Source: Hofstenia miamia
Lineage: Eukaryota; Xenacoelomorpha; Acoela
NCBI GenBank assembly: GCA_004352715.1
Contig: SCFE01000054.1
Coordinates: 603,868 to 667,867, forward strand
Direction: 5' to 3'
Length of the DNA stretch: 64,000 bases
Shown in pieces: positions 10,640-22,817 of this stretch. The notes beneath the pieces were generated by a model. The model had not been told where the DNA came from. It did not search any database and saw nothing but the letters and a program-made list of their open reading frames with translations. The translations under genes were made by a program, and so were the position numbers. The stretch's first letter is position 1. Each line of letters opens with the position of its first letter.

Positions 10640-13600
10640 ATTACACAACATGACGTTTTTATACATAAATGCACAAAGTTTGATTTCATTAGATACAAGA
10701 ATTAAATTATTGAATCAGGCAATTAGTTTCCATCCTTCAATTATCTGCAGAAACCTTTCACGGTTCAATATTCCCTGACTCTCCATTTTCGATTGCATCA
10801 GAAGGAATGAAATCATCCTTTTATAAACATGGTGGTTGCATTATCCTTGTTAAAGATGATATAATTCTTCCCCAATTGAAAGTCAACAATAAAGTAAATT
10901 TGGTATGTATAACTATTATTGAATTAAACCCGGCTTTTATTCTTATTATCTATATCTACATTCCTCCACATTCAAGCAATTATCACCTTCCATGCCAACA
11001 AGTTTGTTCATATATTTCATTTTGATTAGAGTCATATCGCGCTTATATAAGGTCCTTAAACAGTACAATTATAGAAGATAAAAAATGCATTATTGGTTAC
11101 TTCAACTTTAGAAATCTTGATTTAGAAACTGGAATGTCTAGTAATGATTATGAGCAAGAAATTATGCATCTACTACAAAATCAGAAGCTTTATCAAAGAG
11201 TTTCTTTTCCTACTCGCAAGAATGGTAATAGAATGGTAAAATACTCTCGTTCTTGTTTTCATAAATGACGATTGCTTTGAAACAAAATTACACTTACTCC
11301 TGTGTCTGACAGTTTGTCTGCTCATAGAATAATTATCATTGACTTCAATTTTAGTCTTTTTACAGATCCTTTCAACAGTGGCGTACGCAGGGGGGGACAA
11401 GGTGGAATGTCCCCCCGTCAGGTTTCCAAATTTGATTTTGAATGTATAAAATCAAAAAAAAAATTCGTAAAAAATTGAAAAATTTAAAATCTAGGATGGT
11501 GAAATGCATTTTTAGGGTCTATTTTCTCAATATTTTCAATGATGTCCTCCCCGTCAGAAATTCCTGCGTACGCCTTTGCCTTTCAAACTTGATAATTTTA
11601 ATAATACTTCCTCATACTCTTTTTCTCAGACATATGTAAACGAATTTAAACTAAGCTGAACCTCTTCGCTTTTTTAATTTAATCACCCTCTTGAAAATTC
11701 ATCTTATATTGATGTATGGTACAATGATTTATTTGATATTATTAATGCTCACGTTCAAGAAAAAGGACTAATCGACGTCATCTACACCAATATTTTAGTC
11801 CACACAATGTTGATCTATTAAATAAATTTGAATCGCTTAAACGAAAATTTATGAAGCTAACTTCATCAAAAATACCAATTCATTTAGTTCGACGACAACT
11901 ATCCGAATCTATCAAGCTTGATGCGACATTATTTGCTGAAAATTTCGCATTAATAACTGCTACAAGCTTCTTCGTTCACTAAAGTCATATCCTCTTCCTT
12001 CACGAATCTATTGGAATTCTCATGTTTCGAGTAATCGATTAGAAATAAGTTCTATGTTTAATTGTTATTTTGCTTCAGTATATCAACATGAATCTGATCT
12101 AACTCCATTCGATGATGTTCAAATTATTTAATGTAAAGATGTGTCTTTTACGGAAGACGACATTTCTGTCTCCTTAGTAACTGCACTTCATCAGGGTGTG
12201 GTTTAGATTGTTTACCTAGCTCATGTTTGAGGGAATATGCTAAAGAAATATCTTCCATGTTTTTCAAATTTTTTCAAATCTTTATGGAAGCTTGCTTTAT
12301 TTCAAATGATCCGGAAAGCCGCAAAAAATATTCCTTTGTTTAAATCAGGCAATAGGCGTTTTGAAAAATCAATATTTAAGGAACTTTTTTTACTGTAGTG
12401 CACCCTTTACTATCAAAGCATCAATATGGATTTATAGAGAAATGATAAACTGTCTTACAACTTTTGAATTATTAGATGAAGTTTATCATTATCATGACAT
12501 AAACTGTCATTTGCTTTGCTTTTATCTTGACTTTTGCAAAGCATTTGATAAAGTATCACATTGATTATTAATTAATAAACTTAAAGATATATTTGGTATT
12601 TTTTATTAGCACTTATCACGAAGATCTCAATGTGCCATCATAGGTGATGTTATATGAAATGCATTTCCGGTGTTTAGTGGAATTCCTCAAGGATCTTGCT
12701 TAGAACCACTCTTATTTCTTTGCTTTATAAATGACCTTCCATCTGTATAAAAAAAGTTCATTTCCATATTTATTTCCTAATGACTTTAAACTACTTATCT
12801 CGATGATTTATCCACCGTTTGGAAATGATTTATTATTTATCTAAGACTGGACTTTGAATAAAAACATGTTTTTTAATTTAGAAAAGTCTATCCTAATACA
12901 ATTTATGTTATACAAGTGTCGTCTTTTATTGTTCAGTGGAAAAACGTTGTATCTTACAAATGAGGCTCGTGATCTTGGTGTCTATATTACATCTAAATTG
13001 TCATGGTCTCACGATATTGATAAAAAATCTCCAAATATCTTATCAGAAGATCTCTTCAATTTAGCACCTCAAAAATGCTAAATTTAGGTTATATAAATCA
13101 ATGGTTCTTTCTATTTGAATTTACGCTTCACCTTGATGACATGCGAATTTAAACGATGTGCTCGATCATTTTCAATATATGTGTACAAAGTAGATAACTA
13201 CTGGCATTTCATATAAAAATCGTCTTTTAAAGTTGAAAATTCTCCAAATTTCTCTGCAGGTCCAAGTAAATGATTTCTTATTTATGAATACATTTGTAAC
13301 TGACAAATATGACACAAATATTTTCAAATTCCCTCAATTATAAGAACATGTGTCTCAAGATCTAATTTTAGGTAATTTCAAGTTAAGAAAACTTGTCACT
13401 TGTCAACGAAAAACAGAATTATATTATTTTAATCATTTATGTCCTTTGTTTAATTTTCTTCAAAGAACAGCTAACATTAATATATTTTATGGCATTTTGA
13501 TTTTTAAGTCGATGCTGTTTGAATATGTCTTTGAACATCTCAACCTTAAATTTAATGAAGACTATCAATGTTCAAAATTTTTCGTTTTTTTCGCTCTACA

Positions 13601-13700
13601 TTTATCTAAAATTTAAATTGCGTTTTTAAGTTTAAATTTGTAGTGCCAGTATTATTGTAATAATCATTTTACTATTATTGTTATTATTATTTTTAATGAA
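10640..13700 (+). pseudogene. CR1/L2-like LINE (APE endonuclease + RT), decayed
   Basis: Broken reading frames follow the order of a non-LTR retrotransposon ORF2. The endonuclease start FLYINAQSLISL is near 10650. The RT motif CFYLDFCKAFDKVSH is near 12520, GIPQGSCLEPLLF near 12679, and a PNDFKLL stretch near 12775 stands where the catalytic (F/Y)xDD should be, so the active site is lost. SKLSWSHDI near 12998 is the post-catalytic block. The element ends in an (ATT)n-like tail near 13671-13695. It is interrupted by a MITE at 11376-11578 and lies in SCCPDH-A intron 2, antisense to the gene. Confidence 0.8.
11376..11578. mobile_element. 203-bp hAT-like MITE with perfect 8-bp target duplication
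   Basis: Ends CAGTGGCGTACGCAGG and CCTGCGTACGCCTTTG are inverted copies (14 of 16 positions). CCTTTCAA flanks both sides exactly (11368-11375 and 11579-11586), an 8-bp duplication diagnostic of hAT-type insertion. It splits the LINE coding sequence and is therefore younger. A piece of the same family in inverted orientation is at 28235-28340. Confidence 0.9.
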
Positions 13701-14224
13701 TTTTTCTCAAGCAAGGAATAACTTGAGTTATATTCTAGACAAGTTGAGTGACTTGGGTGGGATGGTTCAACAAGTGACTGATTTAAGAGAAGCTATTGTT
13801 GACTTCTCTCTACCTTAAGATCTGCTTATCTATGAAACTTTGTCTAATTAGAGCAATATTCAAAACAAGGCAATTCTCTTACAAAAATGTTTGCGTGAGT
13901 TCACAGGTATTGATGAATACAATAAATATAATCAATTTGTTATTACAAAAGCGACATGATGGTTTTCATTTTCTTAAAGAAAATGAGACACAATTCCTGG
14001 GTTCGTCAAAACTCTCTAAAATCATTTTTAGGGCATCTTGGAACGACCCTACGTGAATTCGATTTTTTATCAATAGCCTTGAACTTAATTGAGAAAAGGT
14101 CGCAATAGTCTCCTTACTTTATCAATGACTTAGAATTTATTAAAGGTTGCTTTAGAGTTTTTCTTGAATTTGTAAATGAACATTTATTCAAATTTTCTGT
14201 TTCACTTTTCACTGATTTTTGGTG

Positions 14225-14640
14225 CAGTTTCCAGCAAGATGGAGCAACGGCTGACACTGCCCATGCAACTAGGCCTATGCGATTCTTAAAAGATGGGTTT
14301 GATGAATGTGTAATTTCAAAGGATACTTGGCCGCCTCGTTGGCCTGACCTGACCCCTCCAGATTTTTATGTTTGGGGGGGCAGCTACATGTAAAGGTTGT
14401 TTTTATAAAGACAGCCCTACAACAATCGATCAACTCAAAGAAGCTATATGTGATTTCATTACTTCGATAACACATGAAACTTTTCAAAAGGTCTTTCTGA
14501 ACAAGATTCGAAGAGTCTTACCAATCATGACCGTCATTTTCAACATTTATTGTAAATCATTTAAAGAAATTGTTTGAACAATTTGGACTTTTTTTCAAAA
14601 AACTCACTGCGGAGAGACTTTCCGAACGCACTGTATAATA
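14225..14640 (+). pseudogene. mariner-like transposase C-terminal half plus right terminal repeat
   Basis: Reads FQQDGATADTAHATRPMRFL...TWPPRWPDLTPPDFYVWG, the catalytic-domain signature of mariner-like transposases (QQDGAxxH, WPPRSPDLxPxDFxLWG; the last acid is the D of PPDF). A one-base frameshift in a G run near 14380 is followed by YKDSPTTIDQLKEAICDFI. AGAGACTTTCCGAACGCACTG at 14604-14632 looks like the right terminal repeat. I found no matching left terminus, so the 5' half is missing. Confidence 0.85.
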
Positions 14641-14649
14641 TATATATAT

Positions 14650-15630
14650 ATATAAATGTTTTGCATTAAAAATATATTTATGAAAATCAGCTAGTATTTA
14701 ACAACGCTTAGCATAAATGATTTGTAGCGATTGTATGCAGGTATTATTATCAAATAAAACAAAGTATATTTTCAGAACATAATTTAAAAGATAAAGAACA
14801 TTTTCTGCACTGGATTACCATTATTTTATAAATTATGCTGACATTAAATTGCGACTAATTTATATTGATTTTCAACTAAACACTATTTCATTAAGGGCAA
14901 CCAAGAGAGAGTTATCGTAATTTCAACTTCGCAATGCTAGCAGCTACCTGAAGATAATTGCTGATGCAAAACAAAACCTTCATCTCACGAACCCATTCAA
15001 ATTGGGGTTGCTAAAAACTTTACTATTTATTCTCTATATTTAATTAAGTTTTATCTTGGGTCTAGTTATTCCCATTAATTTCAATAATTCCTGCACGAAA
15101 CAGGTCATCTTAGCATCAAAAAATAATAAAGGCTATTGTAGCATAATCACGTCAATTAAAACTTGTTTGTAAAATTAGTGGTCATTTTGAGAGGTTTTCG
15201 GTGCTATTTTGTTGTTTTAATCGTGTGATTAATGTTAATTCTGATTGGTTGCTAGCTGTCGAGTCATCCATTTGTGCGTGCTTGTAATAATTTGAATTGT
15301 TATTAGATGCTTGATCGTCTGCTTAGCACTCTTTGTTCGCAGTATATATTTATCAGCATTGTAACTGTTAATAAATCTGATACTGTCAGAAGATCTAAAT
15401 TGACTTTTAATTGCCCATTGCATAGTCGTATTATTTTTACTTACAGATTTCCCCAACCGCTGATTCAACTAACCTTTTAGATATAACGAATCTTCTCAAA
15501 TAGGGCTTTACTTTACTGGTTATATTTGTACATATTTCTATCTTTGCTTTTTTATTGATGATTATTATGTGTAACTAAATATAGGGCATCACTTCGGGTA
15601 CAGCAGTGCAACTGGTCACCGTAACTGAAG
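14650..15630. other. Intron 2 sequence, nothing recognised
   Basis: AT-rich, with no coding similarity or terminal repeats on either strand. Confidence 0.5.
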
Positions 15631-15647
15631 ACCAATAACCCAGTGAT

Positions 15648-16145
15648 GTTACAATAATAATTTATTGCAGAATAATTGCAATAATTCACTTCGGACACCC
15701 AAAATATTGCAATAATTTAGTTTTTGCTTTTCCCATATTGCAATAATTTATTTCAGGTCTGCAATAACTGTTGCAATAATTGGCCGGTCTGTTCTACAGC
15801 AGTGCGGTGGTAGATTAGGACGCCAATTGATGATGCCTAGGCTTTTATCGCGACAATTAGCTAGCCAACCAATCAGAGAGCCCTGTTTTGCACACCTCGG
15901 CGAGAAACCGACTAACTCCGATGAACATTGAAGCAATCATATTCTTGAAATTCTACGAAAACTTTTGGGATGCAAACTAGTTTCGGAAATTTGAGGGTGG
16001 TCAATCCGAGCCAATAATTGCAAAAATAATTTATTTATGTAAATTTTATAATGCAATTATTTATTTTGGCACCTACCAGTACTACAATAATTTATTTTTG
16101 GCTCCAATAGGATTGCAATACAATAGTTAACAACCCTGCAATAAC
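15648..16145. repeat. Cluster of TGCAATAATTTATTT motifs around a GC-richer core
   Basis: The word (T)TGCAATAATT or close variants recurs about nine times: near 15664, 15677, 15708, 15739, 15760, 15772, then 16018, 16050, 16081, 16110 and 16133. Several copies are followed by TATTT(C/T)(A/T)GG. All are in one orientation, about 30-40 bp apart, in two blocks flanking a less AT-rich core (15790-16010). Class unknown. Confidence 0.6.
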
Positions 16146-16151
16146 CAATCT

Positions 16152-16413
16152 CAGGCGCGTATCTAGCAATTTATAAAGGGGGTCGGATTTTTCTAAAAAG
16201 GGCATTTCTATTCTTTTATTACAAAAAATGAAAAAGTTATTTTTCTAGTGATGTGTATATTAACAATCATGGTTCTGTACTGTATTAAATACAATATAAA
16301 ATATGAAAATTTTATAACACCCCCACGTGGAATAACAAATACGTTTACCAAAAGGGCAGGTCATCTAATAAGGGGGTCGTTCGCACCCAACGACCCCCCT
16401 AGGTACGCGTCTG
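16152..16413. mobile_element. 262-bp MITE with G/C-run interior
   Basis: Ends CAGGCGCGTATCTAG and CTAGGTACGCGTCTG are inverted copies (13 of 15). AATCT lies immediately outside on both sides (16147-16151 and 16414-16418), a possible 5-bp target duplication. Runs of G inside the left end and C inside the right end extend the inverted repeat. No ORF of its own. Confidence 0.7.
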
Positions 16414-16862
16414 AATCTGTACCTAAGAGGATGATGTAGGACTTAGGGGAGTAAGGTTTTATTTGCATGTACGATAACAAGCCGGTGTGGCCTTTTCAAC
16501 TTTCAATGAGCTGAGCGTAGAGACTAGGTTATCTTTGGTTCCGCGTCGGCCGAAGACCATTCAACTATCAGAATAATTACCATGATCTTTCTTCGCTGGG
16601 TTGTTTACTGGAGTACATAACTGGTTCCACATTATCTCGCTAAATTGCATGTAAAAAGCAAACTACAATTTATTACTCTCTTATGTTCTTTAGTTAGAAT
16701 GTTCCATCGAGGAATGAAGCGTCCTGATAAGTGAACATTCTACACTATTGACCAGAAAAATCCGCAAAAATGAAAACCAACAAGCTAATGGCAAATAAGC
16801 ACAATAAAACTTTCTCTTTGAATTTACTTATGAATTTAGCAAATGTTGTTAGTAATCACTAC

Positions 16863-16925
16863 TTGCGTTATTTTAAGGAACCGGCCGAAACCGGCTGAAA
16901 CCGGTTCGCAAGAAAATAGTTAACC
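16863..16925. repeat. ACCGGC-word patch, likely MITE end
   Basis: Repeats of GAAACCGGCTGAAACCGG within 60 bp resemble the subterminal word arrays of the hAT-like elements at 8339 and 56882 but with a different word. The other end of an element was not found. Confidence 0.4.
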
Positions 16926-16929
16926 GGCT

Positions 16930-17828
16930 TGAAAATATAACTCTAGTCAACGGCATCTACTACGCCCTCTGAATTATTAAAAAATGTGATGATTTCAGAT
17001 TTACCAGATGTAATATCAATTGGTTTGCCAGTTGTAGGCATTGACGATAAAGCCAGTACATTTTTGTTTTCCACACAGTAGGCAGAATTCTCTTTTTTTG
17101 TCGCAATGATCCTACCATTGAAGTTGAGACTTTCGGTATATCATCATTCATTCAGCAATGCACTTGTAAAATATGTGTTCAGTGCAATGTTAAGACCAAG
17201 TTTTCTATATGGTAAAAGTAATACCTTCCACTGACGAATATAAGCCACCACGCGCATTTCCGGATGCATCCTTTTCACAATAAGGAATTGAATTTAAAAT
17301 ATAATGAGTAACAAGAAAATCCTTAGGCCGTATTTATCAGGCTTTGATGGTACGCATTACCTAAATATACAGCGTCCTTTGAATTGCACAAGTTCTTTAT
17401 CTATACAGACACACTTACCAGTTGAATATGCCTTCTGACAGTTTTCACTTTAAACAGTAGTCTAAATGAGGCAAATGTATCTTTAGTTGGTCCTTGGTTG
17501 AACGTTGGCTGTGACTATTAAAAACAAAGTCAGATTATTAAGAGTTCGAGTCGGTTGATACCAAATGCACACTGGAATATATCAATTTGCATCACGGTAT
17601 TTAATTTGATAAATTAACAGTATAAAACTATTCAATTGGAAATTTGATGCATATCATGGGTCAAAATGACCCAGGGTGGTCAGTACATTATTATGTTGTT
17701 GGATTGTAGAATAATCTGCACCTATGAATTTAATTGCTAAATTCAGCTTTTAAGATATCAAGAGATATCAGATTGGAAAAAGAATTATTTCACAATAGAA
17801 AATTTCTTTTTCTATTTTAAAAACTTAC
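16930..17828. other. Right end of SCCPDH-A intron 2, nothing recognised
   Basis: No coding similarity to known exons and no repeat ends seen. A GTTCGAGTC string near 17545 lacks a tRNA fold around it. Confidence 0.5.
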
Positions 17829-17932
17829 TGGACCAACACAGTTAACAAGTAGTTGTCCCTGCGAGCACATGTTTTGTACAGAAGCCAAGTTTTCAACATC
17901 TGCTTCGATAAATTGATATTTATCCAAATTTC
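17829..17932 (-). CDS. SCCPDH: SCCPDH-like gene A exon 2
   Basis: 104 nt between a TTTCTTTCAG acceptor and a CCA|GTAAGT donor. It reads in the phase set by exon 1 and encodes ...YQFIEADVENLASV... ending LLVNCVGP, the family motif (animal SCCPDH has LNCVGP here) that closes the nucleotide-binding half. It ends in phase 0. Confidence 0.92.
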
Positions 17933-17974
17933 CTGAAAGAAACCAGTTGAAATATCATATGCCTATATTGTGTT

Positions 17975-18398
17975 TCATTACACAAAATATTTCTTACTAC
18001 AAAATACTTCTGTCGCGCGATGGCGTACAAAAATAATACATGGCATAAAAAAATTTTTTGCAATTCCTCTAAATTGGTCTGCATTTTTATGCCGTCACGA
18101 AATCAGACCAATTTAGAGAAATTGCTAAAAATACTTTTCCTATAATTTTCAAGAAATTATATGTGCGAATAAAATACAAATTGCAACAAAATCTAGCAAA
18201 CGTTTCCTTTAAAGAAAGGAAACACTACAATGCGTATTGCTTAACGACGTAGAAAGTTTTCGTGACGGTATAAAAATGCAGGCCAATTTTTGCTAAAAAT
18301 ATTTTTTATGCCATTTATTGAGATAATACACGCAATCAATTTTCATACGCCATCGTGCGACAAAAATATTTCGTAGCAAGAAATATTTCGTGTAATGA
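17975..18398. mobile_element. 424-bp MITE with ~120-bp inverted repeats filling SCCPDH-A intron 1
   Basis: The two ends are inverted copies starting TCATTACAC(A/G)AAATATTTCT and running about 120 bp (left 17975-18100, right 18280-18398), sharing GTCGC(G/A)CGATGGCGTA and CATTTTTAT(G/A)CCGTCACGAAA. There is no coding potential. A related diverged copy is at about 50371-50651 in SCCPDH gene B. The right end stops only 7 nt after the exon 1 splice junction. Superfamily not assigned; no clean target duplication is visible. Confidence 0.8.
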
Positions 18399-18405
18399 TG
18401 CATAC

Positions 18406-18556
18406 CTATATGACTGTTTACTTGTTTGATGCGATTTAAATTGCGACCAGCAAGGGCAATTTTTAAATTTGAGTGGCGTGCAAATTCTTCGAAAACACGC
18501 TTTCCAGTAAATCCAGATGCACCGAATATAATTACGTCAGCAATTGCTTTCCGCAT
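18406..18556 (-). CDS. SCCPDH: SCCPDH-like gene A exon 1 (Rossmann motif)
   Basis: Encodes a short basic start (MRKAIAD), then strand VIIFGASGFTGK, the GxSGxTG-type dinucleotide-binding loop that opens the Rossmann fold of this family, and IALAGRNLNRI, the second beta-alpha unit. The start at 18556 gives the usual length before the glycine motif. An in-frame ATG at 18625 would add a hydrophobic leader (MLVILTFLIINAL...), which is atypical for the family. The exon ends in phase 1 at the donor ATAG|GTATGC. Confidence 0.9.
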
Positions 18557-18559
18557 AGC

Positions 18560-19150
18560 TAAATATTGAAGAACTCGATATTTATGTAAAGCATTAATAA
18601 TGAGAAATGTAAGTATCACCAACATAAAATTCAAAGTTTTTTATATAAATAGATGGTTAATTCAACGTAATGAACAAATTTGCATAAATGCATTGCCTTA
18701 GTGGCAGTTGTATTATATAAATTTACTTGCCAAATAAAGACAACTTACAAGATTTAGGTAAAAATATCAGACTAATGTATGATAAAATATAGAAAGATTT
18801 CTAATAAAAATTTAAGTTTTTTGTTTTACTTCGAGTGAGCAAAATGAAACTATAAACAGTGAGCATTTTAATACTGGTTTGTACGAGGTCTTAATGAACT
18901 GCATCAAATATCCTTTCAATTTATACTTAACTGTATTTGGATCGTCATATAAAGAAATTGTTGCTTTGAGATCAATATAGTTGTCAAATGGGGCTATTCT
19001 ATATTCAATGGAAATAATAATCGTGATGTAACTTTGAACAAGAGAGTGATTTAGAAACGTTTCTATTAATCGATCCTAAATTGTGCGCGTGTTGGTAAAT
19101 AGTTAATATTTTGACTTGATGTGTCAGATTCAAGACAATTGTTTAGAATT
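18560..19150. promoter_or_regulatory. Upstream region of SCCPDH gene A
   Basis: The promoter of gene A must lie here because the gene reads leftward from 18556 (or 18625). There is no CpG-rich island and I could not choose a TATA box among many TA-rich strings. Location is inferred only. Confidence 0.35.
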
Positions 19151-19153
19151 ATT

Positions 19154-20216
19154 TTACCCCTAAACGTACTGAGGGGGGTGATTCGGCCCCACTGATATTA
19201 TTTCTTGTCCATAACTTTGATCAAAATAATATTTTGGATCATAACTACCTGGGAAGAAAAACGGCAGAGGGTTTGAAATATTTCATTTATTATAGTCAAT
19301 ATTTTGATAGATTATGATATATTTATAAAAATGATTGATTCATCATTATTAAAGGTCAGTGGTGTCAAAAAATTTTAGGGTATTCTTTAGTACTAGAATC
19401 AATTTATACTGATTTGTCACCTGAGGCCACAGTAGTTACAAAAATGTTCCTCTTATAAAGGAAGGGACTTAGAAGTCATACTTCGATTGAAGGGGGTGGG
19501 ATCAGAAGTTCAAAATTCGAATATGAAAAATATGAAATATTTTGAATACAGTAATGCAAAAATTTCTAAATATAATTACATACAATATAAAAATAGCCTA
19601 GATTACTAGAAGTATTGATGCTGGCTGAAAAATAGCCCCGCCTTTGGGGGGCAAGGATGTTGAGCGCTGTGAAATTGTTGATAATTTTTTAAACTTGCTT
19701 TCACTTTGACCTTGAAAGTGACTTTAATTTATAAAATTATGTTACGTTTTGATCTTTGAAACAAATAAGCATCATTCATTGACTTTATTTCTAATATATT
19801 CCTTCATTTTTTAGAAATGTCAGTTTATTCAAAATTGTCAACATGGCTGCCGTCATTATTTAATACTGGTCGATATTGAGCGTATTAATTTTCCAGTTAA
19901 AGTAAGATTTTAACAATAACGATAAGGAATATAAGTTAAATAAAATGTTTTTTCTATATTAATGCTCAATTAATTTAGATTCTTTTTCATCTATATTTTT
20001 CAAAAAATTGATGACTCCGCAATTTCATTTGCATATAAAATCGAATCCAATGAATATATTATTTTGAAAATTGGAAAATATGTAGTTCAATAGTGGATTT
20101 TTTATTATACCAAAACTCATTACTTTGTCTTTAATAGCTTAGAAATAAAAAAGGGTGCTGATATGGACGTCTCAGTGCGTTGTTTACATTTTATAGCTCA
20201 GTGCGTTTAGGGTTAA
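19154..20216. mobile_element. ~1.06-kb non-autonomous piggyBac-type element
   Basis: The right end reads CTCAGTGCGTTTAGGG followed by TTAA (20197-20216). The left end is TTAC then CCCTAAACGTACTGAG (19154-19173). As inverted repeats these agree at 15 of 16 positions, and TTAA/CCC is the piggyBac signature. A second CTCAGTGCGTT at 20171 is a subterminal copy. No transposase fragment was recognised inside. Confidence 0.7.
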
Positions 20217-22200
20217 AGAAGATAAGTTCGAACAATTAGAGATAAAGTAAAATGGAAAGCAAATGGCTGCTAGACGGATTCTTGGAGATTCATATCAGTG
20301 GAATTTGCAAATCATTATTGTGAACAGTACACCAAACTTAACAAAATGATAGTTCTATGTAAATTGAGACCTGATCCCTAAAGTGAGAATTATGTCTAAT
20401 GGTTCTTCTAAGTTTAAAAATATCAAAGTTGTATGAATATAGTTTTACTAATGTGTTTTTTCATGCCAATATAAATTAAGGTTTAATAAATTCCAGGACC
20501 TCTAACATAATAAGGTCAAGACCTAGTTCTAAAAATGATTCAAACTACTGCTTTGAAATTGTGAAACTTTATATCATTTTCGGCAGGAAGATTAATGAAT
20601 TGGAAGGGTATTATTTTGACATACTTCAGATATGTCATTAATAAGCAGGAAAGAAGTAGTGGATCTAAAATGCATCACTGAAGAACCTTACCACTTGGTG
20701 ACCTTACCAAACGAACATGCAGAGTTATTCACAAGGACTTGTTCGTAATGCCTTTGTAAATAAGAATTCAATGAGGATAATGATTTAACACCGATTCCAA
20801 TAGATTTCAATAAATGAATACATAAAAATACAAATTTAATACTAGTTACTAATTTAGACATGTTCTTTTCTGAACTTCTCGATTGTCTTAACCTGTCCTG
20901 ATTTCAACCTTATTGACTTAACCTATCAATTACTAACTGTATATTAAAACTAGAAAGTCTAAGGATTCTATGTCTTAAATTCATGCAGTTGTCAGAATTG
21001 CCGCATTCAAGTAAAACTAACAAAAACCAAGCAAATGAAAGAAAAGTGTCAGAAGAACAAAATAAGCTATTTTTCTATTTAAATTATCATTACATGAGGC
21101 ATTACAAATGCATTTAAGATGTGCAAAGTGGTCAAATTTGACCGCTCAGACTTTCTAGTGTTAACTATATATTATATATATATATATGATTAGCTTTACT
21201 TACTGCTTCAATTATAATAATCTTACCGAATATATTCTATAAGGTTAAAGTTTCTTCATTTCATCTTTAGTCAAGGATTATCAATTATAATTAATTAATT
21301 TAGAATGTTACGCTTGATTGTCAACCCTAGTAATAAAATTCGAAAATACACGTTGTACAATTAAAGAAGCATTGATACGTTTCCAGAATTTAAAGTTTAT
21401 TAACGATCCCGTTGGTGTCAAAAACTACTTAATGTCAAAGCTAAATAAATCAGATGCTAGACATATAATTGAGATGGATCGTGATGAAATCTCTCTAATC
21501 CTATACGTAGAGCTCTAGTCGTGCCAATTGAGGTCGGGATCTGCTGAAAAACAAAAGTTGCGAAAAGTTTTTGAGCAAAATTGCAAAATGCATGTGTCTA
21601 CATTATAATCTAACATCGGAATAAACATTTTTGCTGCTGATTTTTTTGTGTCAACAAAAAGTCAACATTTGATATCGTTGGAGCAACTTTGCAATTTTTT
21701 TGGTCAACAAAAATCCCCATAGTTATCACGCAAAGCAACCGAGTTCATTTATTGATAAGTTCAGGAATATTTTAATTCTATTATAAAGTTATGTATGCAA
21801 AGAAGTCAAGAGGATGTTCTATATATGTCTATCGAACATTTTTAAACAACTACATAGCAATATAAAATGAATGCTAGGAACTAGTTTATTCTGTCCTGCA
21901 CGTCCTGTCCTCACCTGGTCGACTGTATTAGCCTACCCGGATTTTAAATTCATATAATCTATTAAAGTATACAGAGCAAAGCCTTCGACATTGCACTCAC
22001 TAGACACTATCACGTTGCGTTGGTATCAAATTATAGTTAATTACAAAAATTGATGTCACATTGTTGGCTTCGCAAGTGATGGTGTGTTCCAAATGTCAGA
22101 AAATCTTTTCAAATACAAAAAATATATTTAGTCTTCTAGAACTTTAACAAAATTATTATTTCATTTGAAACAGGTCAGCATTTTGTTTACATTCAACCCT
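20217..22200. other. Intergenic, nothing firm; one short unassigned ORF
   Basis: Mostly featureless. A 66-codon plus-strand frame at 21318-21518 (CTIKEALIRFQNLKFI...KSDARHII) has protein-like composition but matches nothing I can name, and it may be a transposase scrap. A short TA run is at about 21170-21186. Confidence 0.4.
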
Positions 22201-22208
22201 AAGTTAAG

Positions 22209-22780
22209 ATGCGTTTAGACGAAAACCGTTTGATGTATATCATTTGATATACGTCAAAAAGATACTCGTCTGAACGCACATCGTTCAAATGGTTGCAGAA
22301 ACAGCTGGCATCTTTTTGACGTAGTTCAAAAGATTCTCGTCTGAACGCACATTATTCATTTGAACGATCAGTAATTAACGACTTTGTTTTGTTTACAGAT
22401 TGTCTCAAATAGCCGTGAGTCTTAAAATACAAGGACTTTGAAGCTCAACAATTTCAATTCAAAATGAACCCTGACGATATTGAATTCTAAATATTCCAAT
22501 TTTTTAACAAAAACAGTTATTCCTTTCAATGAAGCAATATTGATTTTTCACAAATTATGCTACTAACTTGTCAATATATTTTACATCCGTGTAAAAGTAA
22601 TTGAAATTACTTATAAAACAGAATTTAAGCATGTTTTGAAATTTAGTTATATTATTCAATTGTATAATTACAAGGAAACTTTTAGGGCCCGGCGGAATAA
22701 ACATTTTGGGAGTCCGTTGAGTTTGGTTCAAACAAAATACTGTGGTATCGGAATGACTATAAAAAATCAATACTATATTT

Positions 22781-22817
<37 letters not shown>

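Larger units (their letters stand above)
629..18556 (-). other. SCCPDH: SCCPDH-like gene A, exons 1-7 of a multi-exon gene
   Basis: Gene-level entry for seven minus-strand exons that join in one open frame of about 292 codons. Every junction keeps phase and has AG acceptors with GT donors (GC for intron 7). The product resembles saccharopine dehydrogenase-like oxidoreductase: an N-terminal Rossmann nucleotide-binding motif, then segments aligning in order with the animal protein (about 430 residues). In other animals the protein is associated with lipid droplets or membranes; its substrate is not established and the name reflects homology to saccharopine dehydrogenase. Introns are 473, 12412, 42, 2723, 1351 and 51 nt; the long ones are filled by transposons. 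The remaining 3' exons (8-11 in gene B) would lie left of position 1. No in-frame stop is seen, so the gene looks intact as far as visible. Confidence 0.92.

Noticed and set aside
13740-14224. N-terminal half of the mariner transposase
   Set aside because: No mariner motif or left terminal repeat could be read in any frame here, so the element is called only from 14225.
17540-17556. tRNA B-box-like GTTCGAGTC
   Set aside because: No A box or cloverleaf can be formed from the surrounding sequence.
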